A DNA stretch of 11,495 nucleotides, from assembly GCA_013151365.1 (NCBI GenBank), contig JAADIK010000009.1, positions 15,571 to 27,065 on the forward strand. The letters run 5' to 3'. The position numbers and the translations under genes are program-made. Within the stretch, counting starts at the first letter, position 1. Each line of letters begins with the position of its first letter. Source of the stretch: Deltaproteobacteria bacterium (lineage in GTDB: Bacteria > Desulfobacterota > Desulfobulbia > Desulfobulbales > Desulfobulbaceae). Below, one piece after another: positions 6,817 to 11,495 of the stretch. The notes under the pieces were generated by a model. The model worked only from the letters and a program-made list of their open reading frames with translations. It ran no database searches and was not told the origin of the DNA.

Positions 6817-7440
6817 ATGCCGGACAGGAGTGTGCTGATTGTCGGTCTCGGCAATCCCGGCCCTGATTATGAATTGACACGGCATAATGCCGGTTTTCTG
6901 GCCATCGATTATTTTGCCGGTGAGGTCGGGCAGCCCATAACCTCGGAAAAGTGGCAGGGCCTTTTTTCCCGGACCCGTCTATCCGGGAAAACGGTATTTC
7001 TCCTGAAACCTCAGGCTTTCATGAACCGTTCCGGTGAATGTGTGGCCCGGTTCGCCACCTATTTCAAGATCGAGCCGCAACATATCCTGGTGATTCATGA
7101 TGACCTCGATCTCGAACCCGGCCGGATCAAGATTGTTGCCCGGGGAGGGGCTGGTGGGCATAACGGCATACGTTCCGTAATCAGGCATCTCGGCGCCAGT
7201 GATTTTGCCCGGATAAAAATCGGTATCGGCCGCCCCCCGGTGAGCGGTCATGGCTCGGCGATGCCGGTGGAGAGATTTGTCCTGGCTGCATTCACACCGG
7301 CTGAGCGGGATTTATTCCGGCGGCAACTCGACCTGGTCGCCGAGGGAATCCGGCTTTTTATCAGTCAGGGAATTGAGGTCGCAATGAACAGCATCAACGG
7401 CCGCTCGGGACAGTCTGCTGCCGGGCAGGGCCTGGGGTAG
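6817..7440 (+). CDS. pth: Peptidyl-tRNA hydrolase
   Basis: This 207-residue cytoplasmic enzyme hydrolyses the ester bond of peptidyl-tRNAs that drop off the ribosome, recycling tRNA. Family motifs are intact: GLGNPGPDYELTRHNAGF (residues 10-27) with the catalytic histidine H23 and N13; KPQAFMNRSG (64-73) with N70; HDDLDLEPG (94-102) with D95; and GGAGGHNGIRS (110-120) with N116. These correspond to N10, H20, N68, D93 and N114 of the E. coli enzyme. Length is normal, with a short, probably disordered tail after about residue 195. GGATGGGTGA (6804-6813) lies just before the ATG. In many relatives pth follows rplY (ctc); here rpmB is upstream and no rplY is seen. Next downstream, after a 400-base gap, is carD. 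Confidence 0.96.
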   Translation: MPDRSVLIVGLGNPGPDYELTRHNAGFLAIDYFAGEVGQPITSEKWQGLFSRTRLSGKTVFLLKPQAFMNRSGECVARFATYFKIEPQHILVIHDDLDLEPGRIKIVARGGAGGHNGIRSVIRHLGASDFARIKIGIGRPPVSGHGSAMPVERFVLAAFTPAERDLFRRQLDLVAEGIRLFISQGIEVAMNSINGRSGQSAAGQGLG

Positions 7441-7575
7441 GTGAATTGTCCCGGTCTGTTTGCAACAAGTGGCCGGGAGACAGCCCCCGGTAATTCCAGG
7501 CTCTCTCCTGTTCTCGCTTCCCGGGCTCTTCGCCGCCTTTTTCCTATGAGATTTTTGTAAATCTTAAGGTCATCC

Positions 7576-7604
7576 TTTACGAAGCGGTAATAATATGGTA
7601 TATA
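7576..7604 (+). promoter_or_regulatory. Candidate promoter for carD
   Basis: TTTACG (7576-7581), a 17-base spacer and TATATA (7599-7604) give 4 of 6 matches at each element in a locally AT-rich stretch. It would leave a leader of about 230 bases containing the repeat at 7732-7796. Pattern matching only. Confidence 0.35.
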
Positions 7605-7731
7605 TCTAACTTGTCAAGTTTTCCCATAATTGTTTTTGCTGGTTAGTGCCGTCCGGAACCGAGGTTTTTTGGTAAGTCTCCACTTCATTCCGTTTCCCTC
7701 CGAGGGTTATTTTTTGAGCATAACGAGGTAA

Positions 7732-7796
7732 GCGGGCTCGCGACGCGAGACTTCTGGGGATCAAGTCCCCCAAAAGGCCGTTTCCGGGCAGGCACT
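7732..7796 (+). repeat. Second repeat family, hairpin-containing form
   Basis: Blocks resembling 1547-1591 (GCGGGCTCGCGA, CGCGAGACTT, CCGTTTCCGGGCA, GGCAC) surround an inserted stem-loop: CTTCTGGGGA (7751-7760) pairs with TCCCCCAAAAG (7766-7776) around TCAAG. The structure would lie in the carD mRNA leader, about 45-65 bases before its ribosome binding site. Homology with 1547-1591 is short and gapped. Confidence 0.45.
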
Positions 7797-7840
7797 GGTC
7801 AGGCAAGAGGTATTCAAGATATGTTTCCCGGGAGGATTAT

Positions 7841-8320
7841 GTGTTTTTAGCAGGTGATATGGCTGTCTATCCGGCCCATGGAGTCGGGCTGATTGAGGCT
7901 ATTGAGTCGCAGACTATTGGTGGTGTCGATCAGTCATTCTATGTGATGAGGATTCTGGATAATGACATGACCATCATGATTCCGACGGCAAACAGCGATA
8001 ATGTCGGACTCCGGGCGATTATTTCGGCAGATGAAGTCGACAAGGTCATCACGATTCTCAAGGAACGGGATATCACGATCACCCCTCAGACCTGGAACCG
8101 CCGTTATCGTGATTACATGGATAAGATTAAAACCGGTTCCGTGTTTGAGGTGAGCGTGGTGCTCAGGGACCTTTATCTGCTCAGGGCCGACAAGGACCTC
8201 TCCTATGGTGAGCGCAAGATGCTGGACACTGCTAAGAATCTGCTTATCAAGGAAATATCACTTGCCAAAGAAATTGATGAACAGGAGGTCGAACTGCAAA
8301 TCGAAAAGATTTTCAGCTGA
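7841..8320 (+). CDS. carD: CarD/CdnL family transcriptional regulator
   Basis: The 159-residue protein is a CarD/CdnL-type factor that binds the RNA polymerase beta subunit and stabilises open promoter complexes, notably at rRNA promoters; it is essential in Myxococcus and mycobacteria. The N-terminal Tudor-like polymerase-interaction domain (residues 1 to about 65) shows AGDMAVYPAHGVGLIEAIE, the family signature. The helical DNA-binding domain has W85 in TWNRRYRDYMDKI, corresponding to the wedge tryptophan W85 of mycobacterial CarD, and VVLRDLYLLRADKDLSYGERKMLDTAKNLL, near-canonical. The start is GTG at 7841, since the ATG at 7839 reads into TAG after three codons; GGAGGA (7831-7836) serves it. 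That ATG gives a three-codon frame (7839-7850) overlapping the GTG, which could tune initiation. An in-frame ATG at 7859 would cut off the conserved start. The name carD is the family usage; cdnL is equally apt. Confidence 0.95.
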   Translation: MFLAGDMAVYPAHGVGLIEAIESQTIGGVDQSFYVMRILDNDMTIMIPTANSDNVGLRAIISADEVDKVITILKERDITITPQTWNRRYRDYMDKIKTGSVFEVSVVLRDLYLLRADKDLSYGERKMLDTAKNLLIKEISLAKEIDEQEVELQIEKIFS

Positions 8321-8348
8321 CCCGTCCGCCGCCGCTCCGGTTTTTCAT

Positions 8349-8475
8349 CCTGGATCCGTTATCGGGCGCCCCGCAGGGCGGCGTGGTGAAGACCGGAAAA
8401 TGCGGTTATTCATCAATAATGCAATAAATCCCACATATTGAATGGAATATAACCTCAAGCCGTCACGGATTCAGG
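8349..8475 (+). repeat. Dispersed TIR element, standard copy B (MITE/REP-like)
   Basis: The 127-base copy runs from CCTGGATCCGT to a perfect ACGGATTCAGG end. It shares with copy A the GC-rich hairpin block (GGGCGCCCCGCAGGGCGGCG), the AT-rich middle (TTATTCATCAATAATGCAA, CCCACATATTG) and the CCTCAAGCCGTCACGG right arm. It starts 28 bases after the carD stop codon and ends 27 bases before the rluD start, filling most of the gap. Any rluD promoter separate from carD would have to lie within or beside it. Confidence 0.88.
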
Positions 8476-8502
8476 TTCAGGTCAACAACATCAGGTCCGC
8501 TG

Positions 8503-9462
8503 GTGGTTGCCGCTCCTGATTTAATAAGGAAAAAAGGGGAGAATTTTTTCTTTTCAGCCTTGCCCGGGGAGGCAGGGTTGCGTCTTGATCTTTTTCTGGT
8601 TCGTCACCTTCCCGATTATTCCAGATCAGCTCTTGGTAAACTTATCCGTGGCGGTTACGTCCGTGTTGACGGGCGGAGTCTGAAGGCGGGCTACCGGATC
8701 GGCGGCGGAGAACGCGTCGAGGTGGTTGTGCCGCCCCCGGCGTCTGCCGGGATGATTCCGGAACGGATCGATTTCACGGTGCTCTTCGAGGATGAGAGTC
8801 TGCTGGTTCTGGTTAAGCCGCCCGGCTTGGTGGTTCATCCTGCAGCCGGTCATTCGAGCGGCACCCTGGCCCACGGTTTGCTCTATCACTGTAATTCCTT
8901 GCCCGGCATGGATGAGCAGCGCCCCGGTATTGTGCACCGCCTCGATAAGGATACCTCCGGTATCATGCTCGTTGCCAAGACCGACAAGGCACTCCGGCAG
9001 TTGACCGAGGATTTCCGGGAGCGCCGGATCGGCAAGACCTATCATGCCCTGTTGCTGCGCTGCCCCCATGACTTGTCCGGTCGTATTGTTGCGCCCATCG
9101 GCAGGCATCCGGTGAATCGGCAGAAAATGGCTGTCCGCAACCGGGGCGGCCGTTATGCGGCGACGCGCTGGCGGGTTATCGAGCGTTTTACGGAAGGTTT
9201 ATGTTTTGTGGAACTGATTCTTGAAACCGGCAGGACTCATCAGATCCGGGTTCACATGGCCTCGCTCGGCAGTCCTGTGGCCGGAGATCAACTCTACGGC
9301 GGTCGGGTGCCGGAAGCGAAGGGATTGATGATCTCCCGGCAGTTGCTGCACGCTTCGAGCATTCGCTTCAATCATCCCGAGAGCGGCGAATCTCTTTTCT
9401 TTACCACTTCGTTGTGGCCGGATATGCAGATGATTCTTGAGCAGTTGCGCCGCCGGGCTTGA
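8503..9462 (+). CDS. rluD: RluD-type 23S rRNA pseudouridine synthase
   Basis: The 319-residue RluA-family enzyme isomerises uridine to pseudouridine in RNA; with an N-terminal S4 domain it most resembles RluD, which modifies helix 69 of 23S rRNA. The S4 RNA-binding domain covers about residues 25-75 (RLDLFLVRHLPDYSRSALGKLIRGGYVRVDG). The catalytic motif HRLDKDTSG is at 145-153 with the essential aspartate D148, followed by MLVAKT. ETGRTHQIRVHMASLG (241-256) is the conserved C-terminal motif. Length is normal. The only plausible start ahead of the S4 domain is GTG at 8503, with a weak AGGT upstream; residues 1-20 are not conserved, so a later alternative start is possible. The stop overlaps or nearly abuts coaE. 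RluD is the best guess; a related RluA-family specificity cannot be excluded. Confidence 0.92.
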   Translation: MVAAPDLIRKKGENFFFSALPGEAGLRLDLFLVRHLPDYSRSALGKLIRGGYVRVDGRSLKAGYRIGGGERVEVVVPPPASAGMIPERIDFTVLFEDESLLVLVKPPGLVVHPAAGHSSGTLAHGLLYHCNSLPGMDEQRPGIVHRLDKDTSGIMLVAKTDKALRQLTEDFRERRIGKTYHALLLRCPHDLSGRIVAPIGRHPVNRQKMAVRNRGGRYAATRWRVIERFTEGLCFVELILETGRTHQIRVHMASLGSPVAGDQLYGGRVPEAKGLMISRQLLHASSIRFNHPESGESLFFTTSLWPDMQMILEQLRRRA

Positions 9463-9479
9463 AGGTTGCGGAAAAATTA

Positions 9480-10115
9480 ATGGCTTTCGTAACAGGGTCC
9501 CATGAAACGATCTTGATTGGCATTACCGGCGGTATCGGTTCCGGTAAGAGTACGGTCGGTCGATTCTGGTCTTCGCATTATAATCTGCCGCTGCTTGATC
9601 TTGACGCCATGTGCCGTCTGCTGCTGGAGCAGGGCGAGCCGGGCTGGGCGGCCTTGCGGGCTCTCCTGGACGGGTCGTTTTTCACGGCCGCCGGGGAGCT
9701 TGATCGTCAGCGTCTGCGTTCCGCCATTTTCCTTGATGAGGCGTTACGCTCGCAGGTTAACGAGCTGATCCATCCCCTGGCCCTGCAACTCATGCAAAGA
9801 GCGGTTGCCGACTTGTCCGTCCCCTTGGCCCTGGCGGATGTGCCGTTGCTGTATGAGGCCGGATGGCAGGACGGATTTCAGCGTATCGTCGTTGTTTTCG
9901 CCGACCGGGAAACCTGTTGCCGGCGAACTGTTTCCCGCGACGGAGTCAGCGGAGAAGAGGCGTTGCGGGCGTTGCGCTCCCAGCTGTCTCTTGCCGAAAA
10001 GGCCTTGCTGGCCGATCACGTGATTGATAACAGCGGTTGCTGGTTGCGCACCCGGTTGCAGGCGGTCCATCTTGCCGGCCTTTATCAGCGGTTTGTTTCA
10101 GGTTCCCCTTATTAA
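9480..10115 (+). CDS. coaE: Dephospho-CoA kinase
   Basis: This 211-residue P-loop kinase catalyses the last step of coenzyme A synthesis, phosphorylating the 3'-hydroxyl of dephospho-CoA with ATP. The Walker A motif GGIGSGKST is at residues 17-25, LLDLDAMCR (38-46) corresponds to the family D-A-D substrate motif, and DVPLLYEAGW (120-129) is the CoaE signature. The lid and nucleotide-binding region ADRETCCRRTVSRDG (141-155) and ADHVIDNSG (178-186) are typical. I chose the ATG at 9480, 17 bases after the rluD stop; an in-frame TTG at 9459 overlapping that stop would add seven residues but has no ribosome binding site. Translational coupling with rluD is likely. The substrate motif has leucine where alanine is usual (DLD rather than DAD), a conservative departure. 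Confidence 0.94.
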   Translation: MAFVTGSHETILIGITGGIGSGKSTVGRFWSSHYNLPLLDLDAMCRLLLEQGEPGWAALRALLDGSFFTAAGELDRQRLRSAIFLDEALRSQVNELIHPLALQLMQRAVADLSVPLALADVPLLYEAGWQDGFQRIVVVFADRETCCRRTVSRDGVSGEEALRALRSQLSLAEKALLADHVIDNSGCWLRTRLQAVHLAGLYQRFVSGSPY

Positions 10116-10368
10116 ATTATTTGAGAAAGTTCTTGACAGGAGGCCTGGAAGACAATATTGAATTGGTCATCAACTGCATTGTCAATGTGTGCGATCCCGC
10201 CAGTCGGTTTCATGTTCTGATATTTCACAAATTTTATAGCGAAGATATCTGTACATATTTCATTTTTTCATTGCATTTGACTGTAATAATATCCGAGATC
10301 GGTTGAACGTTTCAGAGATTATCCTGCCATTTCTCACTCAGCTATTTGAATAAACACATGAAAATAAT

Positions 10369-10389
10369 AACAGCCTGATCCGGGCTGTT
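10369..10389 (+). terminator. Possible weak terminator after coaE
   Basis: AACAGCC (10369-10375) pairs with GGCTGTT (10383-10389) around TGATCCG. It is preceded by AAAATAAT and followed by TGGTTAATAAATAAG, so the U-tract is poor. It is the best terminator candidate for the upstream genes but lies 250 bases past the coaE stop. Confidence 0.35.
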
Positions 10390-10433
10390 TGGTTAATAAA
10401 TAAGAAATATACTTTTTCCCCGCTTCTCTTTTT

Positions 10434-10586
10434 CCTGAATCCGTGAGTGTTCGAGAACGCAGCAGATGCGCCGTTATCGGGCGGACCGCAGGGCGGCGCG
10501 GTGAACAGAAAATGTGTTTATTCGGCAATAATGCAAGAAACTCCACTATTGTATGGAGTATCATTTCAAGCCGTCACGGATTCGGG
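10434..10586 (+). repeat. Dispersed TIR element, long copy C with extra 5' block
   Basis: The 153-base copy starts CCTGAATCCGT and ends ACGGATTCGGG. After the left terminus it carries about 29 bases absent from copies A and B (GAGTGTTCGAGAACGC then AGCAGATGCGCC) before rejoining them at GTTATCGGGCGG. The first 36 bases match the inverted fragment at 55-90 at 33 positions. The GC block here reads GGGCGGACCGCAGGGCGGCGC, so its hairpin is altered. It lies about 215 bases upstream of rho. Confidence 0.85.
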
Positions 10587-10679
10587 TTTTATTGACCAGG
10601 GCAATAGCGTCGCCGATGGTTGAACGACACCGGTATGGACTTGTTGGCCGTCAATGCCGTTTTTTATTGGTTTCATAAG

Positions 10680-10747
10680 AATTAAAAAATTAAAAAATAA
10701 ATTTATATTTAATAATTTTAAACAGTTGCCTTGGGCATAGAGCCCAA
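10680..10747 (+). promoter_or_regulatory. A/T tract and hairpin in the rho leader
   Basis: Positions 10680-10722 are 43 consecutive A/T bases, a likely promoter or UP-element region for rho, though no single -35/-10 pair stands out. Just downstream TTGGGC (10731-10736) pairs with GCCCAA (10742-10747) around ATAGA, followed after eight bases by T7 (10756-10762). The separation of hairpin and T-run is too great for a normal terminator, but the leader might take part in rho autoregulation, which is known in other bacteria. Confidence 0.35.
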
Positions 10748-10801
10748 AAACGTACTTTTTTTGCGGGAGCATTATTTTTTACCAGGAGGAAAAACCGATC
10801 A

Positions 10802-11495
10802 ATGAATCCGGCTGAACTCAAAAACAAAAAGATTAACGAGCTGGTTGAACTGGCAGCTCAACTGAATATTGAAGGTTTCAGTTCCATGCGCAAGCAGGAG
10901 CTGATCTTTGCGATTCTCAAGGCCCAGGGCGATGCCGACGGCAAGCTGCGGGGCAGCGGGGTGCTTGAAATCCTCCAGGACGGCTTCGGTTTCCTGCGGG
11001 CGCCGGACTATAATTACCTGCCGGGCCCGGACGATATCTATGTCTCGCCCTCGCAGATCCGTCGTCTCAACCTGAGAACGGGGGATACGGTTGAGGGCGA
11101 GGTCAGGGCGCCGAAAGATAATGAGCGTTATTTCGCCCTGCTCAAGGTGGAGAGCATCAACTTCGAACCGCCTGAGGCCTCCCGCAACAAAACCCTGTTT
11201 GTCAATCTGACTCCGCTGTATCCCGAGGAACAGATCGATCTGGAATACCAGCCGGATAATTTTTCCATGCGGGTGATGAATATTATCGCCCCGCTCGGCA
11301 AGGGCCAGCGGGGCCTGATCGTGGCGCCGCCTCGCACCGGCAAGACCGTGCTGATGCAGAAGATTGCCAACTCCATTGTCCGTAATCACAAGGAAATCAT
11401 GCTGATTGTCCTGCTCATTGACGAACGGCCCGAGGAGGTCACGTACATGAAGCGCAATGTCGCCGCCGCGGTGGTCAGATCGCCCTTTGCCGAAC
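10802..11495 (+). CDS. rho: Transcription termination factor Rho (5' part, runs off window)
   Basis: Rho is the hexameric RNA-dependent ATPase/helicase that ends transcription at unstructured C-rich RNA. The visible 231 residues include the N-terminal helical Rho_N domain (about 1-43, MNPAELKNKKINELVELAAQ), the cold-shock-like RNA-binding domain (about 50-120) with DGFGFLRAPDYNYLPGPDDIYVS at 60-82, and the start of the ATPase with Walker A APPRTGKT (175-182) and LLIDERPEEVT (204-214). AGGAGGA (10784-10790) stands 11 bases before the ATG. The gene lacks the remainder of the ATPase because the window ends. From residue 215 on, the sequence departs from a normally near-invariant stretch (VAAAVVRSPFAE where VKGEVVSSTFDE is usual), discussed under findings. 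It appears to be transcribed on its own after a 686-base gap. Confidence 0.95.
   Translation, partial: MNPAELKNKKINELVELAAQLNIEGFSSMRKQELIFAILKAQGDADGKLRGSGVLEILQDGFGFLRAPDYNYLPGPDDIYVSPSQIRRLNLRTGDTVEGEVRAPKDNERYFALLKVESINFEPPEASRNKTLFVNLTPLYPEEQIDLEYQPDNFSMRVMNIIAPLGKGQRGLIVAPPRTGKTVLMQKIANSIVRNHKEIMLIVLLIDERPEEVTYMKRNVAAAVVRSPFAE

Larger units (their letters stand above)
7441..7840. other. pth-carD intergenic region
   Basis: No gene is supported in these 400 bases. They contain a GC-rich hairpin soon after the pth stop (CCGGG at 7473-7477 with CCCGG at 7486-7490, no T-run), a candidate carD promoter (7576-7604), and the hairpin-bearing repeat at 7732-7796. A 66-codon minus-strand frame at 7606-7806 has no family resemblance and overlaps the repeat. 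Confidence 0.55.
10116..10801. other. coaE-rho intergenic region
   Basis: No gene is supported in these 686 bases, the longest gap between genes in the window. In order they hold: an AT-rich stretch with TTGACA at 10132-10137 but no good -10; a hairpin at 10369-10389; the long repeat copy at 10434-10586; an uninterrupted run of 43 A/T bases (10680-10722); and a short hairpin (10731-10747) before the rho ribosome binding site. Short open frames here show no family resemblance. Confidence 0.6.

Noticed and set aside
8349..8436. Open frame through the repeat copies encoding a VIGRPAGRRGED-like peptide, with similar peptides from copies A, C and D
   Set aside because: The peptide resemblance follows from the DNA repeat. 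Differences between copies do not favour synonymous sites, frames end at different places, and there is no start with a ribosome binding site.
9459..9479. TTG start for coaE overlapping the rluD stop
   Set aside because: No Shine-Dalgarno precedes it and the extra seven residues are not part of the conserved CoaE fold; the ATG at 9480 is simpler, though coupling by overlap cannot be ruled out.
10037..10306. 89-codon plus-strand open frame starting inside coaE
   Set aside because: It begins out of frame within a clearly conserved gene and continues into AT-rich spacer without family resemblance.
1351..10586. Could the repeats be a CRISPR array
   Set aside because: The copies are 67-153 bases long, lie kilobases apart between genes, differ in sequence, and there are no cas genes.
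10731..10762. Intrinsic terminator or attenuator before rho
   Set aside because: The stem is only six pairs and eight bases separate it from the T-run, so it does not meet the usual form; kept only as a leader hairpin.
10799..11389. Long minus-strand open frame opposite rho (196 codons)
   Set aside because: Rho on the plus strand is unmistakable, and the antisense frame is a by-product of its codon bias.

Overview
The window looks like chromosomal DNA of a sulfate-reducer-type member of the Desulfobacterota (Deltaproteobacteria), probably close to the Desulfobulbales. The evidence is a small exported tetraheme cytochrome of the c3 type, a System II (ResB/CcsB) cytochrome c maturation pair, a DUF47 + PiT phosphate pair, and the housekeeping series pth - carD/cdnL - rluD - coaE - rho. 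The lineage is inferred from gene content and family resemblance, not from a database search. All protein-coding genes belong to known families; no defence system, phage, CRISPR array, tRNA, rRNA or intact transposase was seen.

Layout. Positions 1-673 hold no convincing gene; the left edge carries a fragment of a dispersed repeat. Two plus-strand genes follow: a DUF47/PhoU-like accessory protein (674-1348) and a PiT phosphate permease (1605-2921). A bidirectional terminator (3173-3214) separates them from a minus-strand block that reads resB (6074-4710), ccsB (4630-3779) and a tetraheme cytochrome c (3641-3237). ResB and CcsB attach heme to exported apocytochromes, and the cytochrome beside them is a plausible client. 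From 6423 the plus strand carries rpmB (ribosomal protein L28, zinc-binding form), pth (peptidyl-tRNA hydrolase), a CarD/CdnL RNA polymerase-binding regulator, rluD (23S rRNA pseudouridine synthase), coaE (dephospho-CoA kinase) and the first 231 codons of rho, which runs off the right edge.

The most unusual content is between the genes. A family of interspersed elements ends in the inverted repeat CCTGAATCCGT / ACGGATTCAGG. It occurs as two standard copies (1351-1476 and 8349-8475), one long copy with an extra 5' block (10434-10586), one internally deleted copy (3705-3771) and one inverted end fragment (55-90). All lie outside genes, two of them within 30 bases of a stop codon. They look like a MITE or REP-type non-autonomous element that probably has many more copies in the genome. 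A second, weaker repeat similarity links 1547-1591 with 7732-7796. The last 17 codons of the visible rho also depart from an almost invariant Rho motif, which may mean sequence error at a contig end or real divergence.
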